This document shows positions 25,361-33,700 of a stretch of 64,000 nt of DNA, piece by piece. Below the pieces are notes generated by a model. The model was not told the DNA's origin, ran no database searches, and saw only the letters and a program-made list of their open reading frames with translations. Source of the DNA: a virus; IMG/VR virus record IMGVR_UViG_3300023174_000042, positions 186,001 to 250,000 of that record, one strand, 5' to 3'. Both the position numbers and the translations under genes were made by a program. Position 1 is the first letter of the stretch. Each line of letters opens with the position of its first letter.

Positions 25361-25816
25361 TCATCGACAATGGTAATCTGCAGCTCTTGTTGCGATTTGA
25401 TTATCAGGTTTTATATTTGCCTTATAACCCAATGACGTAACCAATCCAACGGCAGGAGATACGAGTTTTGAACTAAAATGTTTTTCTTGTGAATTATAGT
25501 CCAAATCGATCTCAATTTTTACACTTATTTTACTTGACAACCAATTTGCGACCTCAACAGAATGTTCACATTCAGTCCAAAGACGTGTCCATTTATCTTT
25601 TATTTTTCTTACCTTTTGTTTATGATAAATGTAATGAACACCCCTGTTTCCAAATCTATATGCAATTGCTGTTACATATACAGTATTTCTTCTGTGATTT
25701 TGTGAATCAGTTCCTATATGGATTTCTACATATGGACATTCTTTTAAAATATCAATTGTATGATTTACTATATCAAAAACAGCGTCTCCTTCTACTTTTT
25801 TAAATACCCTGTTCAT
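25361..25816 (-). CDS. DUF458/YkuK-like RNase H-fold protein
   Basis: A 151-residue protein with the family pattern VEIHIGTDSQNHRRNTVYVT (first acidic strand, D38), then IEIDLDYNSQEKHFSSKLVS and a C-terminal GYKANIKPDNQIATRAADYH. The fold is RNase H-like; substrate and activity are not established. It stands alone on the minus strand, with no clear phage promoter upstream. Confidence 0.8.
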   Translation of the reverse strand: MNRVFKKVEGDAVFDIVNHTIDILKECPYVEIHIGTDSQNHRRNTVYVTAIAYRFGNRGVHYIYHKQKVRKIKDKWTRLWTECEHSVEVANWLSSKISVKIEIDLDYNSQEKHFSSKLVSPAVGLVTSLGYKANIKPDNQIATRAADYHCR

Positions 25817-25917
25817 AAATTGATTTGGGTGAGAAAATTCAAAATTTTATTATAATTTCTGTTGTATGAAATATTTGACTATCGATCACTCCTTTTATAA
25901 ATAGTATTAACAAAATA

Positions 25918-26526
25918 CTAATAAACAAAATCAACAAAAAAATAAAAAATTCCATTGTCATAAAAAACACAAGTTGCCGCAATTGTGTTTGATTTATATC
26001 CTTTATCTAAAAAGTAAGTGTTATGTAATAAAGATCTTTGTGTACATCGGTGCATATATGATTTTTCCCAACACATAATCATGTGATCTGCCAATTGTTC
26101 ATATGTATCCATTTTATATGTCGTATACCCACAATTTTCACTTAGAGTTAATTTAAATCCTTTGTTATTTGTTGGGTAAACTTCATCTAAAAATAAAAAT
26201 TGATTATTTTTATCACTCCACCAAGATGATCTATCAACATGAAATAATTTTTTTTGTTTTACATTTTCAAGGGCATTTGGTAAAACAATAGTATCATATA
26301 AAAGTTCTGACCAAATAAGTTTCATCAACTGATTGTTATTTTCCAACATAGGCCAAGCGGATAAAAGATTTTTACCATAACCAGTTGTAGTTATGGTGTC
26401 TCTGAAAGCGTTTAACTTGTCGAATAAAACTTTCGATGCGTGTTTAGAATCAAAATTGTTGTAGTCAATATTTTGTGAAAAAGAAATGTGACCAATAAAA
26501 AGAAGGATTGTTAGGATATTTTTCAT
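25918..26526 (-). CDS. Secreted protein, possibly divergent CAP domain
   Basis: A 202-residue protein with signal peptide MKNILTILLFIGHISFSQ. The C-terminal half contains LSENCGYTTYKMDTYEQLAD, then MIMCWEKSYMHRCTQRSLL. This echoes the GEN...W..SP.H core of the CAP protein at 12843, but with low similarity. Four Cys residues could form disulfides. Probably periplasmic or surface-acting. Confidence 0.72.
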   Translation of the reverse strand: MKNILTILLFIGHISFSQNIDYNNFDSKHASKVLFDKLNAFRDTITTTGYGKNLLSAWPMLENNNQLMKLIWSELLYDTIVLPNALENVKQKKLFHVDRSSWWSDKNNQFLFLDEVYPTNNKGFKLTLSENCGYTTYKMDTYEQLADHMIMCWEKSYMHRCTQRSLLHNTYFLDKGYKSNTIAATCVFYDNGIFYFFVDFVY

Positions 26527-26543
26527 ATTACAAATAAAAAAAA

Positions 26544-27041
26544 TTATTTTACTTCAAAAGCACATCTCATAATTTTTTTTGTTTTAACAGAATCCTCGAA
26601 GTTTCCTATAACAACACCATCTTTGATTGTAAATGCGTGTTGTCTAACTAAAACAAAAAATGTACCTTTTGGGTTTTGTTTAATAAAAGTCCCAACGGTC
26701 ATTTGTCTTAATTTGGTTTCACCTTTGATTGTAACATTATAAGACAAAGAATTAATCAATGTAGAACTTTTCCTTACTCCAACTGTGTGAATTTTTTTAT
26801 TATTGATTAATGTATTATTATCAACCATTTTTAAAAGTTTTGTTATAGTCCCAAAAGTTCCTTTTTTTGGTTTTCTTTGAAATTCTTTTGCGACATATTT
26901 GTGAGCGTCATCATAAGGAATTTCAAATGAAGATGCAAATGCTCTAACAACACAATCGTTTGTTTCTGATTTTGCGATTACAGATTCAGAATATCCTTGA
27001 ATCGCTTTTGATGTGGCTTCGTATGGGAGTTTGTTTTTCAT
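26544..27041 (-). CDS. Papain-like cysteine peptidase-like protein
   Basis: The start was moved to ATG 27041 (MKNKLPYEATSK), because the longer frame uses TTG within the -7 element. The product is 165 residues. SETNDCVVRAFASSFEIPYD (active-site-like Cys with adjacent Asn/Asp) and VLVRQHAFTIKDGVV (His) give a Cys-His layout seen in C39/papain-like phage proteins. Activity not certain. Promoter TATCTTTG at 27046-27053. Confidence 0.72.
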   Translation of the reverse strand: MKNKLPYEATSKAIQGYSESVIAKSETNDCVVRAFASSFEIPYDDAHKYVAKEFQRKPKKGTFGTITKLLKMVDNNTLINNKKIHTVGVRKSSTLINSLSYNVTIKGETKLRQMTVGTFIKQNPKGTFFVLVRQHAFTIKDGVVIGNFEDSVKTKKIMRCAFEVK

Positions 27042-27063
27042 ACTACAAAGATACAAAAAATTT

Positions 27064-27159
27064 TTAAATCAAACCATATTGGTGTAATTCATATAAAAAT
27101 TTTTCATATTCCTCTGAGTTTATAAACTCTTCATGTAGTTGATAAAATATTTCTTCCAT
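27064..27159 (-). CDS. Possible micro-protein (31 residues)
   Basis: ATG at 27159, TAA at 27064-27066. It begins MEEIFYQLHEEFINSEEYEK and ends LHQYGLI. Acidic amphipathic helix. It fills the gap between the intron-containing tRNA and the peptidase-like gene. Supported only by open frame and spacing. Confidence 0.4.
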   Translation of the reverse strand: MEEIFYQLHEEFINSEEYEKFLYELHQYGLI

Positions 27160-27173
27160 AATTTTAATATTTG

Positions 27174-27450
27174 TGATCCCGAATGGATTCGAACCATTGA
27201 CCTACTGCTTAGACATACCACTATAGTTTTCACTACCAACTTAATTGTTGTTTGTGGTCTGGACTTTCTCTTTACCTTATCTTTCGACTTAGGCACTCAC
27301 CGTCAAGTCTCTACACCTTCTTCTTTTCAGAAGCTTGGCTCGGGATTACCATTTTACAGGCTTCCCCGAATTTGATGAGTTCTATTTAATCGTTTCCAAC
27401 TAAACGCCCCCTTTGAGGCAGTTGCTCTATTCCAGCTGAGCTACGGGACC
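27174..27450 (-). tRNA. tRNA-Arg(UCU) interrupted by a group I intron
   Basis: Exons: GGTCCCG acceptor, D-arm GCTCAGCTGGAATAGAGC, ACTGC-CT | intron | TCT-AA-GCAGT, AGGTC, T-arm AATGG-TTCGAAT-CCATT, CGGGATC-A. The joined anticodon loop is CTTCTAA, giving anticodon UCU. Splicing after U33 restores perfect 5-bp anticodon and 7-bp acceptor stems. Confidence 0.88.
27214..27415 (-). other. Group I intron in tRNA-Arg anticodon loop (202 bases, no ORF)
   Basis: P1 is visible: exon TGCCT pairs with GGGGCG, with a U.G wobble at the splice site. The core contains AATCCCGAGCC, GAAGGTGTAGAGACTTGACG, and GAGAAAGTCCAGACCACAAA, which closely resemble P/Q/R/S regions of cyanobacterial tRNA-Leu introns. It ends in G (omega G) before the TCT of the anticodon. 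It encodes no endonuclease. Confidence 0.87.
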
Positions 27451-27465
27451 ATATTTTACATTTAG

Positions 27466-27550
27466 CAGAGGAGGAGGGATTCGAACCCCCGGATCCGTAA
27501 AGATCAACGGTTTTCAAGACCGCCTCATTCGACCGCTCTGACACTCCTCT
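27466..27550 (-). tRNA. tRNA-Ser(UGA)
   Basis: Class II tRNA of 85 bases: acceptor AGAGGAG/CTCCTCT, anticodon arm GCGGT-CTTGAAA-ACCGT (anticodon TGA), long variable arm ATCTTTACGGAT, T-arm GGGGG-TTCGAAT-CCCTC. No CCA is encoded. Confidence 0.9.
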
Positions 27551-27588
27551 AACATTTTCAAAGAACACTAACCTACTTGATAAGTATA

Positions 27589-28353
27589 CTAGTTATTATA
27601 TAAAATATCAATCACTTCTCTATCAATAGGTGCATATTCTGTGTTACTATTTGAATTTTGATAGAAAATGCTTTCTGGATATTTTTCTGAATCATTAAAA
27701 AATCCTAATGATTGTGTAAGTTCTTCTCGTAAAATACTTTTTTGTGAAATTGTATCATCACCAGACCCAACCATTTCAACATACATTACAGATCCAGACG
27801 AAGGATATACTTCAAAATATCCCCAATTTCCTCTTAGATTTTCTTCTTGAATTTGTGGATATAAAGTTTTGAACCCTTCTTTTGAGCCTAAGAAAATAAA
27901 TGTGTTTGCTTCACTACGATTTTTTACAATCTTGATTTCAATCGTATTAATAATTTCATTGAGGTCTTTCACAATTTTATCTAATTCATCCATCATGTAT
28001 TGAGGACAAGATCCATGAACATAGATTTTAACGTCTCTTTTCCATTTGAACGCTTTATTTACACCACCGTATTCATCACGAAGACATATTTCTTTATAGT
28101 AATCCAATGCTTCCGAGGAATACGAATGTTGGTTTTGATTTTTTTGATAATCAAATGAATCTAATGAACTTCCATTTGATTTTGATAATTCTTTTTCTGT
28201 TGTTTCTAAAACACGCCTAAGAGATCCTTCATTTAAATTGAATAAAACTTCGCCAGACTTGAGGACGCGATTTTTTATTTCTTTTGTTGATAAACAGAAA
28301 GCAATTACCATAATTGCTATTAATCCTAAACTGTAGTTTACTAAATTTTTCAT
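27589..28353 (-). CDS. Secreted DUF2927-like protein
   Basis: A 254-residue protein with an N-terminal signal/anchor (LGLIAIMVIAFCLS). The C-terminal domain shows VKIYVHGSCPQYMMDELDKI, an EANTFIFLG strand, and ILREELTQSLGFFNDSEKYP with SIFY, typical of DUF2927 proteins thought to be metallopeptidase relatives. The HExxH-equivalent reads EELTQ, so catalysis is doubtful. TATATTTGTAGAA (28375-28382) precedes it. Likely host-surface or periplasmic accessory gene. Confidence 0.78.
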   Translation of the reverse strand: MKNLVNYSLGLIAIMVIAFCLSTKEIKNRVLKSGEVLFNLNEGSLRRVLETTEKELSKSNGSSLDSFDYQKNQNQHSYSSEALDYYKEICLRDEYGGVNKAFKWKRDVKIYVHGSCPQYMMDELDKIVKDLNEIINTIEIKIVKNRSEANTFIFLGSKEGFKTLYPQIQEENLRGNWGYFEVYPSSGSVMYVEMVGSGDDTISQKSILREELTQSLGFFNDSEKYPESIFYQNSNSNTEYAPIDREVIDILYNN

Positions 28354-28374
28354 ATTTGTTTGTTTTTATTTCTA

Positions 28375-28382
28375 CAAATATA
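28375..28382 (-). promoter_or_regulatory. Bacteroidetes-type -7 element (TATATTTGTAGAA)
   Basis: Read on the minus strand it lies 21 bases before the ATG at 28353. The extended GTAGAA is identical to other host-type promoters in the window. Confidence 0.6.
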
Positions 28383-28405
28383 GGAAGTTTCTTGATACAA
28401 AAAAA

Positions 28406-29539
28406 TTAAAACCTGAATTTTTTTAGTTCTTCATTTAAAAAAATATTAATCTTTTTCTCAATTGAACTTTCTTTGATATTTCCATATTTTGCTTTACCTA
28501 CGACTCTTCGTAAATTAGCAATTCCATAAGGACCACCATTAAGTTTGATTCTATCAAATTCATCTTCTAAACCAAAAATACCACCAATTTTTGGGGATTC
28601 ACATCTTAAAGCGATAAATTTATTTTTAAACAAATCAACACCACAGTCTCTTGCTGTGTCTGAAGTTATACAATTATAAAGTTTTTTGATCGTTGTTCTA
28701 CAGGTTTTTTTATCAGGATATAATATTTCATTCATAGGATAAATTACATCATTATCTCTTCCAACACCAGCTTGAGAGGTTAAAGCTGGCCAATCATTTT
28801 TAATGTCTTTGAAATAAAACGAATATTTATTTTCATCCGACTCCGGATTTTCAGGTTCAGTAGTTGTAAAGTTTTGTTTTGTTAACATGGATTCAATCTG
28901 ATCCATTTTACCTTGTGTTGTTTGTTTTAAACCAACTTTTCTCCACAAATATCCAGGTCCAGTATAATTAGGTAAAATAGGTTGTCCAGTACTTGTGTTT
29001 TTCAAATCTTTATATAATACTTCTTCGTATTGACTTGGATTTTTTGGATCAAACCTGACATAAACTCCGCCAGAATTATCAACAAATTCTTGTAATGTTG
29101 CCTCATCTTTTGGACCTAATGATGCAATTCCTAAATTCTCAAGTGCCTTTAATTGTTCACATTGACTTCCTAACCCATTAGGAACCCTACTTGCAGGCTT
29201 ATCATATGTTATTCTATAGGATAGAAGTGCTGTTTGAGGTGCTTTATCATCTTTAACACCAAATACCATATAATAATCACCTTGACCTCCTGTTGGTTGA
29301 CTTGATATATAAAAGGCACTTTCTAAACCTTTACTTTGTAATTCTGGAAAATAACTCCAATATTTTTTTTCTAATTCTTTGATTGGTCTGTTTTTTAAAA
29401 AATCTAAAAAAGAACAATTGTCTCGAACACCTTCTAACATTCTTTTTTGATCGTTATAGTCTAGACCTTTAACGGTTTTGTTTTTTTGAAGTTCATCGTC
29501 TTCTAATAAAACTTTTCGAATAATTTTTGAAATTTCCAT
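28406..29539 (-). CDS. Tagged hypothetical protein (VLLED tag)
   Basis: The 377-residue protein begins MEISKIIRKVLLEDDELQ (LLE site). Two globular regions follow, with GQGDYYMVFGVKDDKAPQTA and a Cys-containing C-terminal part (CRTTIKKLYNCITSDTARDC). It ends with a second helix of the same kind (SSIEKKINIFLNEELKK). It is first of three consecutive large tagged genes separated by 3-7 bases, evidently one operon. Function unknown. Confidence 0.82.
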   Translation of the reverse strand: MEISKIIRKVLLEDDELQKNKTVKGLDYNDQKRMLEGVRDNCSFLDFLKNRPIKELEKKYWSYFPELQSKGLESAFYISSQPTGGQGDYYMVFGVKDDKAPQTALLSYRITYDKPASRVPNGLGSQCEQLKALENLGIASLGPKDEATLQEFVDNSGGVYVRFDPKNPSQYEEVLYKDLKNTSTGQPILPNYTGPGYLWRKVGLKQTTQGKMDQIESMLTKQNFTTTEPENPESDENKYSFYFKDIKNDWPALTSQAGVGRDNDVIYPMNEILYPDKKTCRTTIKKLYNCITSDTARDCGVDLFKNKFIALRCESPKIGGIFGLEDEFDRIKLNGGPYGIANLRRVVGKAKYGNIKESSIEKKINIFLNEELKKFRF

Positions 29540-29542
29540 TTT

Positions 29543-30661
29543 TTATAATTCTGCTAATGTTGACCCCAAACCTGACCTACAAATATATTTTATGTCGTCT
29601 TTGGTAAAAGATATTTGATTTATTTTTTTTGATAATGCGGTTTCCGTTTCTTTATTGAATAACCCTGTTACTTTAACACCCAAACAAGATTGTGCTTTAG
29701 ATATTAAATCTTCAGACCCTTTTGGTGTTTTACACCCAATATAATATTCTTTTGTGCAATCTCTATAAACATTACCGTCTTCATCGGTTATTTGTGTTGG
29801 ATCATCATCACTTGATCCTTTTTTTACACAATCATTTTTTTCAACACTAAACTCATAACCTTCTTGTTCACATTCTATTTTGGTATTTCCTTTTTTCTTG
29901 AAAAAAAGATACCAAACCCCAACACCAATACCTGTTAAAAGTGCTAATTTGATAAGTGCTTTGGCTTTAATAACTCTTTTAACAGGATCCCAAATGCCTC
30001 GTCTTTCTAACCAATCTAAAACTTTATTTGGTTTTTTATCTATTTCTTTTTTCAAGTCAATAATCTCTTCTTTAGTTGGTGGAACTTCTTCTATGGGTTT
30101 TGGTTCAGGTTTTGGTTCAGGTTTTGGTAAATCACGTTCACCTTTCCAAGTATCCAAGTCTTTTAGTCGTCTTTCATTTGCATCAAAAATGGCCTTTAAT
30201 TGTTCATCGGGAAGCTTTGGATTTTTTTGTTTTAATTTTAAAAACCTATCACCACTAGTCCCAAAAGAATAATTATCTTTAAATGTTTTTGTATCAACAA
30301 TGTCTTCAGCAATTGCCGAAATTAATTTTTTATTTTTTGTATTGGTGTATACACTCCACTTTACTTTCATTCGTTCGGCGTTGGATAATTTACCATCTTT
30401 AAGTGCTCCTATAATTTCATCAATACTTTTGAGACTTTTTCCGTCTTTAGTCATTACACCACCAAATTTTAGAAGTTGTTTCTCAACTGATTGTAGTTCG
30501 GTTCTAAATTCTCTTGCTAATTCGGCATCTCCACGTAAAGCATCAATCAATCCTCTTACTTGTTCGGATATAATTGTAAAATTTTCTTTGGATGTTTTTG
30601 ATAAATCATATCCACTTAAAAATTTAATCCTGTTAATTTCCTCTATTATAATATTTTTCAT
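29543..30661 (-). CDS. Tagged membrane protein with C-terminal peptidoglycan-binding-like domain
   Basis: The 372-residue protein has tag MKNIIIEEINRIKFLSGYDL then IISEQ (ISE). It has a helical N-terminal region, a KPEPKPEPKP linker (about 185-195), one transmembrane helix (ALIKLALLTGIGVGVWYLFF), and a C-terminal module LISKAQSCLGVKVTGLFNKE then TETALSKKIN. That module resembles peptidoglycan-binding repeats and the module in the endolysin at 62141. A wall-anchoring role during entry is plausible (inference). Confidence 0.82.
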   Translation of the reverse strand: MKNIIIEEINRIKFLSGYDLSKTSKENFTIISEQVRGLIDALRGDAELAREFRTELQSVEKQLLKFGGVMTKDGKSLKSIDEIIGALKDGKLSNAERMKVKWSVYTNTKNKKLISAIAEDIVDTKTFKDNYSFGTSGDRFLKLKQKNPKLPDEQLKAIFDANERRLKDLDTWKGERDLPKPEPKPEPKPIEEVPPTKEEIIDLKKEIDKKPNKVLDWLERRGIWDPVKRVIKAKALIKLALLTGIGVGVWYLFFKKKGNTKIECEQEGYEFSVEKNDCVKKGSSDDDPTQITDEDGNVYRDCTKEYYIGCKTPKGSEDLISKAQSCLGVKVTGLFNKETETALSKKINQISFTKDDIKYICRSGLGSTLAEL

Positions 30662-30668
30662 AATTTTT

Positions 30669-31865
30669 TTATTTTATATACGCACTGAAATCATCTTCTC
30701 CTTTATTTTTTTCTAATGCTGCGATTAATTCTTTTTCATCAGATTTATTTGATGCAACTTGTTTTTCTTTTTGATATTCCCCATATGTTCCTATAGCAGA
30801 CAACAAACCTAAATTAATTAAAACGGGTTTAAGTGCTGGACTTTTGAACAAACTTTTAATACCATTTATAATTGTTTTAATAAAACTTGAAATACCAGAA
30901 AGTGCCTTTGAAAATAATTTTGAAAAGAAGGTTCCCTCCTTGAAGTATTTAGCAGCACTTGTAAACTTTGATGGTAAAGATTTTAGAGCATCAATTCCTG
31001 TTTTTAACATTTCCATAAATCCTCTGTTTTTTGCTAAAGATTTCCCAACTTCCCCACTTGCTTTAGCGGCACTAATCGCACCTTTTGCGGATATTTTGGC
31101 CGCTTTTGCGGCACTTCCAGCAAAAACTAAACCAATTACATCTATAATAAAAAATACAATTCTCATCCACATTGGTTCGGTTGGATCTTCATAGTCTCCT
31201 GTAACTAGTTCATATATATCTAAACCTACGACTATTGCCCAAACAACTAACTGAGGCACTTTACCTATACCAGTCGCAACTAAAATAGTATCTATAATAA
31301 TACCAACAGGACTATAAACTGCTTGTCTAATTTTTCTAGCCAACCATTTAGCACCTTTTTTTGCCAACATTAAAATTTCGTTCCAATCCCCTTTAGATAT
31401 GGCCAATCCTAATTTTTTTATACCATCCCAAGAATCAACAACAAAATCAGAAACGCCTTTTACTGTTGATTTTGCGGTATCAGAAACCCAACTTGTAAAG
31501 TTATCCCACAAATTTTCTTGTAGATAACTTTTTACTAATGGTTTTATTGAAGATAGATCAACATCATTTTCGACCAATAAAAGGTTGTCAAAAACATTTC
31601 TTGCCTCTTCTTTTATTGATTTTTTTAAACTTGAAACTCTAAAGGTGTGTTCTAAAAAAAGAATTAAATTGTCAGGTCTTTCCCAAATATTTCCTAAACT
31701 TTTTCCTTCTTTAAGATCAATAAGATCATCTAAAAAAATTACATATCTTTCATCAGGAGACAACCAATCCGTAAAAACCAAATTTTCCAACATAATATCT
31801 TTAGTATTTACATACTTAGATAAAATTCGTTGTTTTTCAGATTCTTGAATTATTATTTTTTTCAT
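30669..31865 (-). CDS. Tagged multi-helix membrane protein, ejection-pore candidate
   Basis: The 398-residue protein begins MKKIIIQESEKQRILSKYVN with downstream LVEN and LQEN sites. Residues about 165-260 contain several hydrophobic helices (VGIIIDTILVATGIGKVPQL, then VVWAIVVGLDIY and IVFFIIDVIGLVFAGSAAKA). They are followed by Lys/Ala/Ser amphipathic helices. It shares its operon with the peptidoglycan-binding-like protein. Composition suggests membrane insertion. Confidence 0.8.
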   Translation of the reverse strand: MKKIIIQESEKQRILSKYVNTKDIMLENLVFTDWLSPDERYVIFLDDLIDLKEGKSLGNIWERPDNLILFLEHTFRVSSLKKSIKEEARNVFDNLLLVENDVDLSSIKPLVKSYLQENLWDNFTSWVSDTAKSTVKGVSDFVVDSWDGIKKLGLAISKGDWNEILMLAKKGAKWLARKIRQAVYSPVGIIIDTILVATGIGKVPQLVVWAIVVGLDIYELVTGDYEDPTEPMWMRIVFFIIDVIGLVFAGSAAKAAKISAKGAISAAKASGEVGKSLAKNRGFMEMLKTGIDALKSLPSKFTSAAKYFKEGTFFSKLFSKALSGISSFIKTIINGIKSLFKSPALKPVLINLGLLSAIGTYGEYQKEKQVASNKSDEKELIAALEKNKGEDDFSAYIK

Positions 31866-31894
31866 TTTCTTTTATAAATATCAATATTAATGGA

Positions 31895-32128
31895 TTATAA
31901 TAAAGTATTTGCTTTACCTCTTGTAATTTTATTTAAGTCTTTCCACTTAGCCTTATAATCTATTTGGTTTGCAACACCCCTTGTCAAACCCGTTTCCCAT
32001 TTTGTTACAGTAGGATAAGTTGTTCCTCCTGCTCCACCAGCATCACCTTGTTCATCTATTTCAGAATTTTTTTGTTTTTCTGAACGAGTATATGTTTTCA
32101 ATAAATAAATAATTTCGTCTAAATCCAT
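31895..32128 (-). CDS. Small hypothetical protein
   Basis: A 77-residue protein, MDLDEIIYLLKTYTRSEKQK, with a Gly/Ala-rich middle (GDAGGAGGTTYP) and a basic C-terminus. A TATTTATAAAA motif stands directly before its ATG. No tag of the [I/L]-x-E type is seen. Function unknown. Confidence 0.7.
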   Translation of the reverse strand: MDLDEIIYLLKTYTRSEKQKNSEIDEQGDAGGAGGTTYPTVTKWETGLTRGVANQIDYKAKWKDLNKITRGKANTLL

Positions 32129-32166
32129 TTTTTTTATAAATATTATAATTAGAATAAAAAAATATT

Positions 32167-32174
32167 TATATTTG
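32167..32174 (+). promoter_or_regulatory. Bacteroidetes-type -7 element (TATATTTGTAGAA)
   Basis: 15 bases before the ATG of the lipoprotein gene, identical in extended sequence to other host-type promoters. Confidence 0.65.
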
Positions 32175-32189
32175 TAGAAAGAAACAATT

Positions 32190-32693
32190 ATGAAAAATTT
32201 ATTTTATTTATCGGTATTGGTTTTGGTTTTTTCATCTTGTATGAAATACGCAGAACCACAATTATTAAGTCTAAGTGGTGAGTATCGAATTGACAAAATT
32301 ACTTATGAAAATAGAGATAACTCTGGTTTGAATCAGGTGTTTTATCCTGGTGATTTATATGTTAATCAAAGTGAAACCAAACCTTTAGACTCAATTTCAG
32401 TCGGGTTTACTCGTATGGCGTTAGACTATTCTGTGATTTATTTTAATCCGATTGATGATCCAAGCACCGGATCAACAACATGGACCAAAAAGTTCACATA
32501 TACAATTCAAGGACACCATAGCGTTTATGATTTAGGATATATTGTATTTAATTACGACGGCACAAGACGTGTATGGAAAATTATCGATGATGGAACTGAA
32601 AGTCTTGTAATTAGAACTTCGGGAAGTTATGATTATGGAAACAGCACCAGTGGAGAAACAACCACAATGTATTTAACTCGAGTTGGTCCTTAA
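32190..32693 (+). CDS. Putative lipoprotein
   Basis: A 167-residue protein with a lipoprotein signal peptide (MKNLFYLSVLVLVFSSC; lipobox FSSC). The mature part is beta-rich with a LSGEYRIDKITYENRDN start and a final TTMYLTRVG strand, suggesting a small lipocalin-like barrel. Host-type promoter. As an outer-membrane lipoprotein made during infection it could alter host surface properties (inference). It overlaps the convergent 32690 gene by 4 bases. Confidence 0.8.
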   Translation: MKNLFYLSVLVLVFSSCMKYAEPQLLSLSGEYRIDKITYENRDNSGLNQVFYPGDLYVNQSETKPLDSISVGFTRMALDYSVIYFNPIDDPSTGSTTWTKKFTYTIQGHHSVYDLGYIVFNYDGTRRVWKIIDDGTESLVIRTSGSYDYGNSTSGETTTMYLTRVGP

Positions 32694-32989
32694 ATCAAGT
32701 CAATTTTTGGTAATTTGTCAGGATAAACAATATAGTATTCATTTAGAAATGATATTAAATTGTCTTCGTCGATTGATGTTGATTCGCCCCAAAAAAATTC
32801 ATCATCTTCTTCTTCGTCACCCATATCATGATCTTCCAAAATCAAGTCAAAACCAAAATCATTAACATCTGATAAATTAATTATGTCCAATCTAATTTCT
32901 TCTTCTGAGTCCGTGATTAAACGAAACTGAACTTCTATTGTATTATCAATTTCATGTAAATAATAAAATATTAGTTCAGAAACTTCCAT
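32690..32989 (-). CDS. Small acidic hypothetical protein
   Basis: The 99-residue protein begins MEVSELIFYYLHEIDNTIEV and has an acidic run (DMGDEEEDDEFFWGE). It starts 4 bases after the 32994 gene stops, so the two are co-transcribed. Its 3' end overlaps the lipoprotein gene by 4 bases. No family recognised. Confidence 0.75.
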   Translation of the reverse strand: MEVSELIFYYLHEIDNTIEVQFRLITDSEEEIRLDIINLSDVNDFGFDLILEDHDMGDEEEDDEFFWGESTSIDEDNLISFLNEYYIVYPDKLPKIDLI

Positions 32990-32993
32990 CTTT

Positions 32994-33587
32994 TTAATTG
33001 TATTTTTTAAATCTTTTAAACATGTCTAAAGATTCGTTTAATTTTGAAATAAAGTCAGGTAATATTTCTTCATCAATATTTGAATACATTTCTGAATCAT
33101 CAAATTCTTCTTCTTCGGTCTCTTCAAGTTCTTTTGACATGTCTTCCGAAGAATAATCTTCTAACTGGTCAATATCGTATTCGTATTGATCTTCGTTGTT
33201 GTCTAATTCATCTGTCATATTACCAAAAGAAATGTATTCTTCTTCATTCTCATTTGGTGACGGATAGATATCGTGCATAAATTGAGTATTTCTGTTGTCA
33301 GTATCTTCATAACTATCAATATCTACCGTTCCATTTTTTAAATCCATAGGGCCATCACCAATACGATCTAATGGTTGTTCGTTAATTCTAAAATTTGTGT
33401 AGTTTCCAATAGTTCCATCATTTTTTAATGAAATTCCATTTTTATCATTTGCCAAATCCTGAACATATAAAGGATATTGATTACTTTGTTGGTTATATTT
33501 TGTAACATACCCATCATAAACATGTTTATGTTGGTCTAAAATATTTTCTTTTTCTTGTTTATTCATTTTGAAAAAATATGCATTCAT
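32994..33587 (-). CDS. Tagged acidic hypothetical protein (KQEKENILDQH tag)
   Basis: The start was set at ATG 33587 (MNAYFFKMNKQEKENILDQH), since the longer frame begins with TTG before the TATTTAT motif. The product is 197 residues. The N-terminus belongs to the EKQRIL-like tag sub-type. The middle is Asn/Gly/Asp-rich and the C-terminal half is very acidic, ending in a helix (FISKLNESLDMFKRFKKYN, with LNE). Likely a virion or internal protein by tag; function unknown. Confidence 0.8.
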   Translation of the reverse strand: MNAYFFKMNKQEKENILDQHKHVYDGYVTKYNQQSNQYPLYVQDLANDKNGISLKNDGTIGNYTNFRINEQPLDRIGDGPMDLKNGTVDIDSYEDTDNRNTQFMHDIYPSPNENEEEYISFGNMTDELDNNEDQYEYDIDQLEDYSSEDMSKELEETEEEEFDDSEMYSNIDEEILPDFISKLNESLDMFKRFKKYN

Positions 33588-33686
33588 AAGTTCTTTTTTT
33601 TTTATAAATATCATTTGGTTCAACAAATATTTGAAATATTAATAATTGTTCTATTTTTAATTGAAATAAACTTTGTTTTGTTTAGA

Positions 33687-33693
33687 TATTTAT
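33687..33693 (+). promoter_or_regulatory. TATTTAT motif on the plus strand
   Basis: TATTTAT lies 7 bases before the ATG at 33701. It shows that the motif follows gene orientation. Confidence 0.55.
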
Positions 33694-33700
33694 TATTGAT

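Noticed and set aside
27139-27375. 78-codon plus frame across the intron-containing tRNA
   Set aside because: It is fully explained by the tRNA-Arg exons and group I intron on the minus strand.
29880-30716. Several plus-strand frames opposite the 29543-31865 operon
   Set aside because: Ser/Leu/Phe-rich shadows of lysine-rich minus-strand genes. No promoters or export signals.
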